Positions 1 to 8,601 of a DNA stretch of 64,000 nt are shown piece by piece. The notes under the pieces were generated by a model that was not told the origin of the DNA, searched no databases, and worked only from the letters and a program-made list of their open reading frames with translations. Each line of letters begins with the position of its first letter. Position 1 is the stretch's first letter. A program made the position numbers and the translations under genes. The DNA lies in the NCBI GenBank assembly GCA_051646105.1, contig JBOFCO010000234.1, forward strand, positions 14,750 to 78,749, given 5' to 3'. The DNA is from JBOFCO01 sp051646105. GTDB lineage: Bacteria > Pseudomonadota > Alphaproteobacteria > Rhodobacterales > Rhodobacteraceae.

Positions 1-2126
1 TCTATTCGCGCCGCGCGGTGCTGGCGGGCGGGGCGACAGAACGGCCCATCGCGTTTGAAAGCAACGACCGCCCGGGTATCATGCTGGCGGCCAGCTTGCG
101 CGCCTATGCCAACCGCTGGGGCGTGGCGGTGGGCGACCGCGTGGCGGTGTTCACCAACAACGACGACGGTTTGCGCAGCGCCCGCGATCTTCAAGCCTGC
201 GGCGTGGATGTCGTGGCCGTGATCGACAGCCGTGATGGCGGCGACCTTCTGCCCGGCATCCGTCACCTGCGCGGGGCAGAGGTTGTGGACAGCGCCGGCC
301 GGCTGGGGCTGGCATCGATCACCGTGCGGCAGGCCAATGGCAAGCATGAAACCATCGCCTGTACGGCGCTGGGCGTTTCCGGTGGCTGGAATCCGAATGT
401 CAACATCGCTTCGCACCACCGCGCCCGGCCCGTCTGGAACGAAACGCTGGCGGCTTTCGTTCCGGGGGAGGGCGGCCCACCCGGCCTGACGGCAGCGGGT
501 GCGGCCTCTGGGGTAATGTCGACCCACGGCGCGCTTGTCAGCGGGCAGGCGGCGGCGCTGGCGGCGCTGTCCGATCTTGGGATCGCGGCAAAGGGCGATA
601 CGCTGCCGCAGGCCGAAGATGCGCCGGTTTCGATCACGCCGAAATGGTATGTCGCGGGCGGCAAGGGCCGCGCCTGGATCGACCCGCAGAATGACGTGAC
701 CGTCAAGGATGTGAAGCTGGCGCATCAGGAAAACTTCGCATCCGTTGAACATCTGAAACGCTACACGACGCTTGGCATGGCCACAGACCAAGGCAAGACC
801 GGTAATGTTCTTGGCCTTGCCGTGATGGCGGGGCTGACGGGCAAGACCATTGCTGAAACCGGCACCACCATCTATCGTCCGCCCTATACGCCGGTTGCCA
901 TGGGCACATTGGCGGGACGGTCGCGGGGGAAGGATTTCAAACCTTTCCGCCTGACGCCCAGCCACAAATGGGCGGAAGAACAGGGCGCGGTCTTTGTCGA
1001 GGTGGGCATGTGGCTGCGCACGCAGTGGCTGCCGCGACCCGGCGAAACGACATGGCGCGAAAGCGTGGACCGCGAGGTTCTGGCAACCCGCAGATCGGTT
1101 GGCATCTGTGATGTAACAACTCTGGGCAAGATCGACATTCAGGGCGCGGATGCCGGGGCCTTTCTGGACAGGGTCTATTGCAACACGTTTTCGACCCTCG
1201 CCGTGGGCAAGTGCCGCTACGGGCTGATGCTGCGCGAGGACGGCATGGTGTTCGACGACGGCACCACGGCGCGGATGGGTGAGCATGAATATGTGATGAC
1301 CACCACCACCGCCAATGCCGTGCCGGTGTTCCGGCATCTGGAATATGTGCGGCAGTGCCTGTTACCGGACATGGACGTGCAACTGGTTTCCACTACCGAA
1401 GCCTGGGCGCAATACTCGGTGGCCGGGCCGAACGCGCGCAAGCTGCTGCAAAAGATCGTCGATCAGGATATTTCCGATGCCGCTTTCCCCTATATGGGCG
1501 CGGGCAGTATCACCGTCTGCGGCGGGCTGCGTGCGCGGCTGTTCCGCATCAGCTTTTCCGGGGAACTGGCCTATGAAATCGCCGTGCCGACCCGCTATGG
1601 CGATGCGCTGATCCGAAAGCTGGTCGCGGCAGGGGCAGAATTCGATGCCGTCGTCTACGGGACAGAAGCGCTGGGCGTGATGCGGGTGGAAAAGGGCCAT
1701 GTCGCGGGGAACGAGCTGAACGGGCAATCGTCCGCGCTGAACATGGGGCTTGGCAAGATGGTGTCGAAAAAGAAGGACAGCATCGGGATGGTGCTGTCAC
1801 AACGCGAGGGGATGACCGACCCGAACGGCTACAGACTTGTGGGGGTGAAACCCGTCGATCCGGCGGGAAAGCTGACGGCAGGCAGCCATTTCCTTGAAAT
1901 CGGGGCCGATCCGGTGATCGAAAACGACGGCGGCTGGCTGACATCAAAGGTCTATTCCCCGCATCTGGGCCATGACATCGCGCTGGGCTATCTGAAGGGC
2001 GGCGATGCAAAGATCGGCAATCGGATGCGGGCGGTGAACCTGCTGGCGAAACCACCGACCGATACAGAGGTTGAAATCGTCAGCCCGCATTTCTTCGATC
2101 CGGAAGGGGAGCGTCTTCGTGGCTGA
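1..2126 (+). CDS. mgdC: Sarcosine-oxidase-alpha-like protein, probable N-methylglutamate dehydrogenase subunit C (5' partial)
   Basis: The frame is open from base 3 with no start codon of its own, so the gene is cut by the window edge; about 700 of the roughly 1000 residues usual for SoxA-type subunits are present. The first part is the end of the FAD/NAD-binding oxidoreductase half. From about residue 330 a GcvT-like folate-binding half follows, with the T-protein Asp-Asp motif visible as VFDDGT. The family oxidises an N-methyl amino acid and passes the methyl carbon to tetrahydrofolate. SoxA and MgdC cannot be told apart safely by eye. I favour MgdC, which turns N-methylglutamate into glutamate, because mgsABC and gmaS, which make that substrate, lie 4 kb downstream. 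The SoxB- and SoxD-like subunits (mgdA, mgdB) would be expected just upstream, outside the window. Confidence 0.82.
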   Translation, partial: YSRRAVLAGGATERPIAFESNDRPGIMLAASLRAYANRWGVAVGDRVAVFTNNDDGLRSARDLQACGVDVVAVIDSRDGGDLLPGIRHLRGAEVVDSAGRLGLASITVRQANGKHETIACTALGVSGGWNPNVNIASHHRARPVWNETLAAFVPGEGGPPGLTAAGAASGVMSTHGALVSGQAAALAALSDLGIAAKGDTLPQAEDAPVSITPKWYVAGGKGRAWIDPQNDVTVKDVKLAHQENFASVEHLKRYTTLGMATDQGKTGNVLGLAVMAGLTGKTIAETGTTIYRPPYTPVAMGTLAGRSRGKDFKPFRLTPSHKWAEEQGAVFVEVGMWLRTQWLPRPGETTWRESVDREVLATRRSVGICDVTTLGKIDIQGADAGAFLDRVYCNTFSTLAVGKCRYGLMLREDGMVFDDGTTARMGEHEYVMTTTTANAVPVFRHLEYVRQCLLPDMDVQLVSTTEAWAQYSVAGPNARKLLQKIVDQDISDAAFPYMGAGSITVCGGLRARLFRISFSGELAYEIAVPTRYGDALIRKLVAAGAEFDAVVYGTEALGVMRVEKGHVAGNELNGQSSALNMGLGKMVSKKKDSIGMVLSQREGMTDPNGYRLVGVKPVDPAGKLTAGSHFLEIGADPVIENDGGWLTSKVYSPHLGHDIALGYLKGGDAKIGNRMRAVNLLAKPPTDTEVEIVSPHFFDPEGERLRG

Positions 2127-2685
2127 GCATGGCTTGAACCCGCTGACCGCCCTTGGTCATCACGCGCCGGAGATGGTCGAGATCGGGCCGTATCGGATCG
2201 TGGAACGTTTCGACCTGGCTTTGGCATCGCTCGCGGTGCGGCGGGGTCGCGATGGCGATGTGGCAAGGGCGGCAAAGGCCGCGCAGCTGCCGCTGCCCGG
2301 CCCGATGCAGGCCGAAAGCGGCCCTGTCTGGGCCAGCTTCTGGATGACGCCGGATATGTGGATGGTCGAAGCGCCTTTTGCTAGCCACGAAGACATAGCC
2401 TCGCATCTGAAGGCAACCTTTGGGGATGCCGCTTCCATCACCGAACAGACGGATGCCTGGGTGCGGTTTGATATCAGCGCGCCCGATCCGGTGCCGTTGT
2501 TCGAACGTCTGTCAAATATCGATCTGGCCAAGGCCCCGGCCGGTTTCGCCTGCCGCACGGTGATCGAGCATCTGGGCTGCTATCTGATCAAGCGTGCAGT
2601 GGACGATGTCACGCTTTATGGCCCGCGATCTTCTGCCAGAAGCCTGCTGCACGCGCTGGAAGTGGCGGCGCGTTCGGTGACCTGA
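2119..2685 (+). CDS. mgdD: Sarcosine-oxidase-gamma-like protein, probable N-methylglutamate dehydrogenase subunit D
   Basis: This 188-residue protein matches the SoxG/MgdD gamma subunit in size and pattern (hydrophilic N-terminus, then motifs such as VWASFWMTPD and a C-terminal FACRTVIEHLG segment). It is the small structural subunit of the heterotetrameric amine dehydrogenase. I chose the GTG at 2119, which overlaps the end of the alpha subunit by 8 bases and has the purine-rich GGAAGGGGA about 10 bases upstream. An in-frame upstream codon at 2071 lies deep in the alpha gene and is less likely. The overlap implies translational coupling. Assignment to Mgd rather than Sox rests on context. 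Confidence 0.8.
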   Translation: MAEHGLNPLTALGHHAPEMVEIGPYRIVERFDLALASLAVRRGRDGDVARAAKAAQLPLPGPMQAESGPVWASFWMTPDMWMVEAPFASHEDIASHLKATFGDAASITEQTDAWVRFDISAPDPVPLFERLSNIDLAKAPAGFACRTVIEHLGCYLIKRAVDDVTLYGPRSSARSLLHALEVAARSVT

Positions 2686-2816
2686 GCGTGTCAGATAAAA
2701 GTGAACTCCGGTTTTGTCGCCCGACACGCGAAAATCAAAAGAGCTGCGCGCAATTCTTGCGTGCAGGGGTGTTTCCTTATAGTGAAATTCTGAGTGGATT
2801 TTAAAAGGTCACGCCG

Positions 2817-3476
2817 ATGCCCAAGGCCGATGTTCAGCCCCTGTTGCCCCGCGGAAAGCCCGCTTTCGATCAGGATCCGCACCGTGTTCGCGAGATTTCG
2901 GAACGCAATCTGGAAGCAGCCATCGGGCGCGAGGTGCGGAATTTCCGCCGCCAGCAGGGCATGACGGTCGCCGATCTGGCGGCTGTGACCGGGCTTTCCA
3001 TCGGAATGCTGTCCAAGATCGAAAACGGCAATACCTCGCCCTCCCTCACCACGTTGCAGGTGCTGAGCCACGCCTTTTCCGTGCCGGTGACGGCGTTTTT
3101 CAAAAGCTATGAGGAACGGCGCGAGGCGCAGCATGTAAAGGCGGGCGAGCATATCGAGATCGAACGGCGCGGCACCCGGGCCGGACATCAATACAACCTG
3201 CTTGGCCATATCGGCTCGAACTCATCCGGTGTGGTGGTCGAGCCGTATCTGATCACCCTGACCACGGAAAGCGATACCTTTCCGGCTTTTCAGCATGACG
3301 GGCTGGAACTGCTTTACATGCTGGAAGGGGAGGTCGATTACCGTCACGGCGATCAGGTTTATCCGCTGAAAGCGGGTGACAGTCTGTTTTTCGATGCCGA
3401 TGCGCCGCATGGGCCGGAAGTGCTGGTAAAGCTGCCCGCGCGTTATCTTTCGGTAATTTCCTACCCGCAGCGCTAA
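2817..3476 (+). CDS. XRE-family transcriptional regulator with C-terminal cupin domain
   Basis: The 219-residue protein has a Cro/C1-type helix-turn-helix at about residues 36-90 (MTVADLAAVTGLSIGMLSKI) and a cupin fold at about 125-215 (LLYMLEGEVDYRHGD, then DADAPHGPE). This architecture is common in one-component regulators of amine, polyamine and amino-acid catabolism, where the cupin binds the small-molecule effector. It stands alone about 130 bases after the MgdD gene and its stop overlaps a convergent small membrane gene by 4 bases. A role in controlling the adjacent methylamine genes is inferred from position only. Confidence 0.85.
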   Translation: MPKADVQPLLPRGKPAFDQDPHRVREISERNLEAAIGREVRNFRRQQGMTVADLAAVTGLSIGMLSKIENGNTSPSLTTLQVLSHAFSVPVTAFFKSYEERREAQHVKAGEHIEIERRGTRAGHQYNLLGHIGSNSSGVVVEPYLITLTTESDTFPAFQHDGLELLYMLEGEVDYRHGDQVYPLKAGDSLFFDADAPHGPEVLVKLPARYLSVISYPQR

Positions 3477-3742
3477 CCGGGCTTGTGTGACCAGACAGCA
3501 TGGCGGATGCGCGCGAAGCGATAGGCATCCAGGATCGACATTGCCCAGACGAACAGCCCGCCCGCGAACTTGCCGACCACCGAAACCTCTGGTGCGGCGG
3601 TTTTCAGGGTGAAGCCGCCGAGCAGGATGATGAAGAACACGAAGATCAGTCCGCGCACCGGCTGGCGGTTCAGCACCTGCCCGACACCGGGAAGGATGAC
3701 GGCGACGGCCAGAACCAGCCAGGGCGACAATGGCCTTGTCAT
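3473..3742 (-). CDS. Small hydrophobic membrane protein, last gene of the permease operon
   Basis: This 89-residue protein has hydrophobic stretches at about residues 8-20, 28-46 and 58-72 and a basic C-terminus (RFARIRHAVWSHKPG). I do not recognise a characterised family; the pattern is loosely like small TM2/DUF-type inner-membrane proteins. Its start overlaps the stop of the preceding gene (ATGA), so it is the sixth and last gene of the minus-strand operon that begins at 6759. Function unknown; co-transcription with an APC permease suggests an accessory role in transport or membrane assembly. Confidence 0.65.
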   Translation of the reverse strand: MTRPLSPWLVLAVAVILPGVGQVLNRQPVRGLIFVFFIILLGGFTLKTAAPEVSVVGKFAGGLFVWAMSILDAYRFARIRHAVWSHKPG

Positions 3743-4416
3743 GCAGCATCCTTCGCTTGTGCGATCAGATCATCGCGCAGCGCGCGCAATCTGTCGAGGA
3801 TCGGGGCAAGGCGTGCGGACGGCAGCGGCGTCATCCCGACCTCGCCGTCGCGAAAGATCAGGTAGCGGCCCCGGTCGGCCTCATCCCCCAGAATGACGAT
3901 GCGCAGGCCTTTGGGCGAAATCACCAGCTCCTTCACGCGCGGGTCGTCAAACAAGGCCGCATGACGGGCAAGGATGTGTTCGGGCGGGATACGGGCGGCA
4001 TCGTCGCTGCGGATGCCGGTTCCTTCCGGCAGGAAAGCTGGGCAGGGCAGCGATTGCGGCAGGGTCGCAAAGGCTGAAAACGGCTCGTTTCCGGTCGGCC
4101 TTGTCATGATGTTCAGCGTGGCGCGCATCGGCATCGGCGCGGGCAGCGTCACCATGACCCACAGAGCGGGCAACTTGCGGAAGGTCAGGCTGTCCGGCAG
4201 CGCCTGCAGGTCAAATGCGTCGGTCCCGCGCCGGGCTGTCAGTCGGGGGAAGCCCGTTGGCTGGGTCTGTACGCTGGTGCTGTCGAACAGCGGCATGACA
4301 GCGGAGAAATAGGCTGACCGTGCCTGGCTGCGGACACGGGCGGCGCGCAAGGTCAGCACGCCCAGCCACAGAACGACTGCACCAAGAGCGATAGCCAGAA
4401 GGACGGGGAGGGTCAT
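3739..4416 (-). CDS. Uncharacterised single-span membrane-anchored protein
   Basis: The 225-residue product starts with one hydrophobic segment (about residues 3-22) followed by a soluble domain with no motif I recognise. The soluble part contains a central segment suited to beta strands (LWVMVTLPAPMPMRATLNIM) and a helical C-terminus, which suggests an N-terminally anchored domain. It follows the permease after a 13-bp stem hairpin and overlaps the next gene by 4 bases. No good ribosome binding site is visible before the ATG. Conserved presence next to the permease would be needed to assign a role. Confidence 0.6.
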   Translation of the reverse strand: MTLPVLLAIALGAVVLWLGVLTLRAARVRSQARSAYFSAVMPLFDSTSVQTQPTGFPRLTARRGTDAFDLQALPDSLTFRKLPALWVMVTLPAPMPMRATLNIMTRPTGNEPFSAFATLPQSLPCPAFLPEGTGIRSDDAARIPPEHILARHAALFDDPRVKELVISPKGLRIVILGDEADRGRYLIFRDGEVGMTPLPSARLAPILDRLRALRDDLIAQAKDAA

Positions 4417-4433
4417 GAGGGTGCCGGCAAAGG

Positions 4434-4464
4434 GACACGGCCCGCCAGGCAGGCGGGCCGTGTC
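4434..4464 (-). terminator. Perfect 13-bp stem hairpin between permease and downstream genes
   Basis: The arms GACACGGCCCGCC and GGCGGGCCGTGTC pair perfectly around a 5-base loop, beginning 4 bases after the permease stop codon. No long T-tract follows on the minus strand, so full termination is uncertain. It could act as a partial terminator or as a 3' stabiliser of the permease mRNA, lowering expression of the two downstream genes. Confidence 0.55.
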
Positions 4465-4467
4465 GGA

Positions 4468-5904
4468 TCAATAGCCACGTGGTTTTGGCCAGGGCATGGT
4501 GAACTGTGCGCCCCGGTTCACAAAGCGGTAGCGCCAGAAGTGGAACCAGAGCGACACCACGATGTAGAAGCCGATCATCGCCACAAGCTGCGTGCCATAG
4601 CCCAGGAACACCGCAAAGAAGGTGATTCCGCACAGGCACAGCAGCACGATGGCGGGCAGCGGGTGGAACGGGTGTTCATAGCCACGCTTGATCGTGCCCA
4701 TCGGCCATTTCCGGCGGAACAGGATGATGTTCAGCGGCATGAAAGTGTATTCCAGAAGCCCCGACAGGATCGAGAAGGTGATGACCTGATCCAGCGGCGC
4801 GCCAAGGGCGAAGATGAGCGCGATCGGCACAAGGAAGATGATCGCGCGATAGGGGGTGCGGTATTTCGGATGCACGGCCCCGAACCAGCCGGGCAGATAC
4901 TTGTCGCGTCCCATGGCAAACCAGGCGCGGCTGGCATCGTTGATGCAGCCGTTGGCGGATGCCAGGGTGGCGAACAGCGTGCCGAAACCCAGCAGCCAGA
5001 TCAGCCCGTTCGATCCCGACAGCCGCGCGGTATCAAACAGCGGTGCCACCGATCCGTTCACACCATCGCCCAGAAACTCCCACGGCAGCACACCGGAACA
5101 GATATACCAGGTCAGCGTGGCGGCGATCAGCAGGGTCATGATGCCTGCCAGCGTGCCGAACGGCAGCGCACGGGCGGGGGAGCGGACTTCTTCCGCCGCC
5201 TGCGTCGTGCCCTCGATCCCAAGGTAATACCACAGGCCGAAGTGCATCGCTGCGAGAACGCCGATCCAGCCATAAGGCATTTCATGGCCCGCAAAAAGGT
5301 CGGCGTGATGCATGATGCCGTCGCCAATAATGCCCGAGGTGGACAGGAACAGGATCAGGATCGCGACAAAAGCAATGGCGGTGATGACCAGGTTAAAGGT
5401 CAGCGTCGCCAGAACGCCGCGATAGTTCAGCCATGCAAGGAACATGATGACGAGGATGATGAAGGGCCGCTGGTCCAGCGTGCCTGCATACCCCGACATG
5501 GTGGCCACGACCGAAAACAGGTAGCCCGCTGTGATCGCGTTCGCCGCTTCCAGCATCGTGTAGGCGAAGACAAGATACAGCCCGACGTTAAAGGCCATCA
5601 GCGGCCCCACGATGTGCTTGGCCTGCGTATACTGCCCGCCTGCGGCCGCGACGGTGGAGGTGACTTCCGAGTCGATCATGGCGACGCAGGTGTAAAGAAT
5701 ACCTGCAAACCAGCAGGCAATCAGCGCGGCATAGGCGCCACCTTTGCCAACGGCAAAGTTCCAACCCATGTATTCGCCCACCAGAACGATGCCCACGCCA
5801 AGTGCCCAGACATGTGCCGGGCCAAGCACGCGCAGCAGGCCGACCTTGGTGCCATGTGGCCCCATGCCGTCCATCGTTTTCGAAGTGATGTCGATGTCTG
5901 ACAT
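4468..5904 (-). CDS. APC-superfamily amino acid/amine permease
   Basis: This 478-residue integral membrane protein has about 12 hydrophobic spans and APC-superfamily features, including the first-helix pattern VWALGVGIVLVGEYMGWNF and the conserved GIEGTTQAAEE segment after span 6. The closest type I recognise is the ethanolamine-permease-like group. Its place beside the N-methylglutamate synthase genes makes methylamine, N-methylglutamate or a related amine a plausible substrate, but sequence alone does not settle this. It is the fourth gene of a minus-strand operon starting at 6759, preceded by three small membrane proteins and followed by a hairpin and two further genes. Confidence 0.88.
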   Translation of the reverse strand: MSDIDITSKTMDGMGPHGTKVGLLRVLGPAHVWALGVGIVLVGEYMGWNFAVGKGGAYAALIACWFAGILYTCVAMIDSEVTSTVAAAGGQYTQAKHIVGPLMAFNVGLYLVFAYTMLEAANAITAGYLFSVVATMSGYAGTLDQRPFIILVIMFLAWLNYRGVLATLTFNLVITAIAFVAILILFLSTSGIIGDGIMHHADLFAGHEMPYGWIGVLAAMHFGLWYYLGIEGTTQAAEEVRSPARALPFGTLAGIMTLLIAATLTWYICSGVLPWEFLGDGVNGSVAPLFDTARLSGSNGLIWLLGFGTLFATLASANGCINDASRAWFAMGRDKYLPGWFGAVHPKYRTPYRAIIFLVPIALIFALGAPLDQVITFSILSGLLEYTFMPLNIILFRRKWPMGTIKRGYEHPFHPLPAIVLLCLCGITFFAVFLGYGTQLVAMIGFYIVVSLWFHFWRYRFVNRGAQFTMPWPKPRGY

Positions 5905-5910
5905 GATGCC

Positions 5911-6078
5911 CTAGCCCCTGTGCTCTTCGGTCATGGCCTCAAGCTCTCCCTCGCGGGAGGAGGTCAGGACATCTTCGGAATAGGTGCTGTCGGTCTTGAA
6001 CCAGTCGATCAGCATGTACAGGCCGAGGATCGCAGAAAGCCCCCAGGCCGCATATTCGAGGTAATTCCAGGTTTCCAT
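5911..6078 (-). CDS. 55-residue single-span membrane protein
   Basis: A short frame on the minus strand runs from ATG at 6078 to TAG at 5911 and fits exactly between its neighbours: 9 bases after the 126-residue protein and 6 bases before the permease start. The product has one hydrophobic span at about residues 9-26 (YAAWGLSAILGLYMLIDW) and an acidic C-terminal tail rich in Ser, Glu and Asp. The tight packing and coherent topology argue that it is real. It may be a small accessory subunit of the permease; no characterised homologue is known to me. Confidence 0.65.
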   Translation of the reverse strand: METWNYLEYAAWGLSAILGLYMLIDWFKTDSTYSEDVLTSSREGELEAMTEEHRG

Positions 6079-6087
6079 CGCAGCCCC

Positions 6088-6468
6088 CTATTTGCCGCCG
6101 AATTTTTCAGAGATCACTTCGCGATATTCGGACTCGGAAAAACGCAGCATCAGCACGTAGTAGGCCACGATGACGGCAACCATCAGGATCAGCGCACCGA
6201 AGCCGAAACTGTAATCGAAGCGGGCCAGGATCAGGTCATGGGCGCTTTCGGGGGTGTAGCCCAGCGCTTCGTATCTGGCCGCCTGTGCGGGGGTCTGGCC
6301 AAGCGCCTCCCATGTCGGATTCTCAACGGGCGTAGCTACGGTTTTTGACGAACCCGCCAGCCCTATCCACAGGGGAACGAACAGCGCGCCGACGGTCAGG
6401 GCGACAAGAACGACAACATCGACCAGCTGGCTGAGCTTGCTTTGCCTGGGTGGATCATAATGTGCCAC
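6088..6468 (-). CDS. Two-span small membrane protein in permease operon
   Basis: The 126-residue product has two hydrophobic spans, about residues 16-38 and 88-110, separated by a soluble loop of about 50 residues containing WEALGQTPAQAARYEALGY. I chose the GTG at 6468, three bases after the stop of the 95-residue upstream gene and preceded by AAGGG. I do not recognise the family. The loop between the spans probably faces the periplasm or cytoplasm as a small helical domain. Its position suggests partnership with the permease. Confidence 0.65.
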   Translation of the reverse strand: MAHYDPPRQSKLSQLVDVVVLVALTVGALFVPLWIGLAGSSKTVATPVENPTWEALGQTPAQAARYEALGYTPESAHDLILARFDYSFGFGALILMVAVIVAYYVLMLRFSESEYREVISEKFGGK

Positions 6469-6471
6469 AGG

Positions 6472-6759
6472 TCAGCCCTTTCTGCTGCGGGCTTCATCAA
6501 GAAACTTGATGTCCAGCCCGTATATGAAATCGCGGTCTTCGCGGTAATGGCGCAGCATCGCCAGGATCGCCCCTGTGTTGAACACCAGAATGATCGCCCC
6601 GCCGATCAACAGCAGGATGCGGGCAGCCCCGGTCGGGGCAAGATCCCAGGTTGCGGTGGCGACAAAGATCATCGCCAGCCAAAGGCCGATCACAAACGCC
6701 CATGCGACAAGCACGTCACGTTTGTGCATGGCCTCAATCCGTTGATTAAGGTCAGACAC
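6472..6759 (-). CDS. Two-span small membrane protein, first gene of permease operon
   Basis: I chose the GTG at 6759 because a clear GGAGG lies six bases upstream (6766-6770); an ATG 35 codons further up has no such site and would add a hydrophilic, low-quality extension. The resulting 95-residue protein has two hydrophobic spans (about residues 17-36 and 44-64) with a short basic tail, a pattern seen in small auxiliary subunits of secondary transporters. It heads the minus-strand operon and is divergent from mgsA across a 238-base intergenic region. Confidence 0.68.
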   Translation of the reverse strand: MSDLNQRIEAMHKRDVLVAWAFVIGLWLAMIFVATATWDLAPTGAARILLLIGGAIILVFNTGAILAMLRHYREDRDFIYGLDIKFLDEARSRKG

Positions 6760-6997
6760 GGTTTTCCTCCCACCCGGGCCGGGTTCGTGCCGGTTTTGGC
6801 GTGGCCCGTCGCCGTTTTCTTTCCGGCAAATTTGTTTTCTGAAAGGAAAACGAACCTGCGACATTCTGTCAAGGAAAACCGGGAATGTCCGACCCGTAAG
6901 GAATCAGTTTCCCGTTGGGTGAAAAAAGTTTCTCACCAGTTGAAGTGCGGATTCTTCGGTGCTAGCGTTCATTCAATGACTGAAAGGAGACGAATCC
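6760..6997. promoter_or_regulatory. Divergent promoter region between permease operon and mgsABC-gmaS
   Basis: This 238-base stretch has no convincing gene and lies between two divergent start codons. It must contain promoters for both the permease operon and mgsA. The part from about 6900 to 6980 is relatively AT-rich and includes TTGAAG at 6940-6945 as a possible -35 element, but I cannot place a confident -10. The mgsA ribosome binding site AAAGGAGA is clear at 6983-6990. Confidence 0.45.
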
Positions 6998-7894
6998 ATG
7001 TGTGGTATCGTTGGGCTTTTTCTGAAGGATCCCAAGCTGGAACCGAAGCTGGGCGCGATGTTGACCGACATGCTGGTCACGATGACCGACCGGGGCCCGG
7101 ATTCCGCAGGGATCGCGATTTATTCAGGCGCGAAGGACGGTATCGGCAAAATTACCGTGCAGTCGGCAAAGCCGGACACGGATTTCAGGAACCTTGACGA
7201 GGACCTGAAAGACGCCATCGGCAAGCCGGTATTGATGCTGGTGAAAAATACCCATGCCGTGCTGGAAGTACCGGTTGATCAACTGGAGGCCGCGCGTTCG
7301 GCCTTGGCGCACCTTCGCCCGGACATCAAAGTGATGAGCGCGGGCGACAGCATCGAGATTTTCAAGGAGGTCGGTCTGCCCAAGGACGTCGCGGCGCGCT
7401 TTGGCGTGTCAAAGATGCGTGGAACGCATGGCATTGGTCACACCCGCATGGCAACGGAAAGCGCGGTCACGACGATGGGCGCGCATCCGTTTTCCACCGG
7501 GTCTGACCAGTGCCTTGTTCATAACGGATCGCTTTCCAACCACAACGGCGTGCGGCGCGAACTGAAGCGTCATGGGATGACATTCGAGACCGAAAATGAC
7601 ACCGAAGTCGCCGCAGCATTCATCAGCCACAAGCTTCAGGAAGGCGGCAAGCTGGGTGAGGCGATGGAAGCGACGCTGACCGATCTGGACGGCTTTTTCA
7701 CCTTTGTCGTGGGCACCAAGAATGGCTTCGGTGTGGTCCGTGATCCCATCGCCTGCAAGCCTGCGGTGATGGCGGAAACCGACCAGTATGTCGCCTTCGG
7801 ATCCGAATATCGCGCGCTGGTGAACCTGCCCGGTATCGAGGATGCGCGTGTGTGGGAGCCGGAACCGGCGACAGTGTATTTCTGGGAGCGTTGA
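6998..7894 (+). CDS. mgsA: N-methylglutamate synthase subunit A (class II glutamine amidotransferase-like)
   Basis: The 298-residue protein is a class II glutamine amidotransferase: after removal of Met1 the N-terminal nucleophile Cys2 is exposed (MCGIVGLF), and the family motifs RGPDSAGIA, GIGHTRMATES and HNGSLSNHN are present. In the three-subunit synthase, related to split glutamate synthase, this subunit handles the amide donor, here gamma-glutamylmethylamide, releasing methylamine for transfer to make N-methylglutamate. A strong AAGGAG lies 7 bases before the ATG. It is the first of four adjacent genes (mgsA, mgsB, mgsC, gmaS). Confidence 0.92.
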   Translation: MCGIVGLFLKDPKLEPKLGAMLTDMLVTMTDRGPDSAGIAIYSGAKDGIGKITVQSAKPDTDFRNLDEDLKDAIGKPVLMLVKNTHAVLEVPVDQLEAARSALAHLRPDIKVMSAGDSIEIFKEVGLPKDVAARFGVSKMRGTHGIGHTRMATESAVTTMGAHPFSTGSDQCLVHNGSLSNHNGVRRELKRHGMTFETENDTEVAAAFISHKLQEGGKLGEAMEATLTDLDGFFTFVVGTKNGFGVVRDPIACKPAVMAETDQYVAFGSEYRALVNLPGIEDARVWEPEPATVYFWER

Positions 7895-7898
7895 GCGA

Positions 7899-8588
7899 AT
7901 GCAGACTTTCGACCTTGGAGCAGAGGGCCTGCGGGCGCTTAATGCTGCGCTACATGCCCTGAAGGGTCAGACCAACAGTACGGCGTGGGAGGTCATCAAC
8001 CCCAAGGGTGCGCATGCGATAGCGGCCGGTGTTGATGCACCGGTGGAAATCACCGTGCGGGGATCAACGGGCTATTACTGCGCAGGCATGAACAAGCAGG
8101 CGACGATCCGCATCAAGGGATCGGCGGGGCCTGGCGTGGCCGAAAACATCATGTCGGGCGCGGTCATCATCGATGGCGATGCAAGCCAGTATGCCGGGGC
8201 TACCGGCAGGGGCGGCCTGCTTGTCGTCAAGGGCAATGCGTCAAGCCGGTGCGGGATTTCGATGAAGGGCATCGACATCGTGGTGCATGGCAACATCGGC
8301 CATATGTCGGCCTTCATGGCGCAGTCGGGCAATCTCGTCGTATTGGGCGATGCTGGCGAAGCACTGGGCGACAGCCTGTACGAGGCACGGCTTTTCGTGC
8401 GGGGCAAGGTGAAATCCCTGGGCACCGACTGCATCGAAAAGGAAATGCGGTCGGAACACTATGCCATTCTGGAGGATCTTTTGCGCCGCGGCGAAGCCGA
8501 TGCAAAGGCCAAACCCGAAGAATTCCGCCGCTACGGTTCGGCCCGCAAGCTTTACAATTTCAACGTCGACAACGCATCAGCGTATTAA
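7899..8588 (+). CDS. mgsB: N-methylglutamate synthase subunit B (GltB C-terminal GXGXG domain-like)
   Basis: This 229-residue product resembles the C-terminal right-handed beta-helix (GXGXG) domain of the glutamate synthase large subunit, with repeated Gly-rich turns such as MSGAVIIDGDASQYAGATG and GGLLVVKGNASSRCG. It is a structural subunit of the FMN-dependent synthase. I chose the ATG at 7899, four bases after the mgsA stop, rather than an upstream in-frame codon inside mgsA. The spacing implies coupled translation with mgsA. Confidence 0.9.
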   Translation: MQTFDLGAEGLRALNAALHALKGQTNSTAWEVINPKGAHAIAAGVDAPVEITVRGSTGYYCAGMNKQATIRIKGSAGPGVAENIMSGAVIIDGDASQYAGATGRGGLLVVKGNASSRCGISMKGIDIVVHGNIGHMSAFMAQSGNLVVLGDAGEALGDSLYEARLFVRGKVKSLGTDCIEKEMRSEHYAILEDLLRRGEADAKAKPEEFRRYGSARKLYNFNVDNASAY

Positions 8589-8601
8589 GGCAGCTCCCAG
8601 A

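Noticed and set aside
1..2685. Plain sarcosine oxidase (soxAG) for glycine betaine catabolism
   Set aside because: Still possible from sequence alone, but the adjoining mgs and gmaS genes make N-methylglutamate dehydrogenase the better reading. Not fully excluded.
4540..5901. A 453-codon plus-strand open frame antisense to the permease
   Set aside because: Its translation is a low-complexity, Gln/Asp/Arg-rich shadow of a GC-rich membrane protein gene, and the minus-strand permease is unambiguous.
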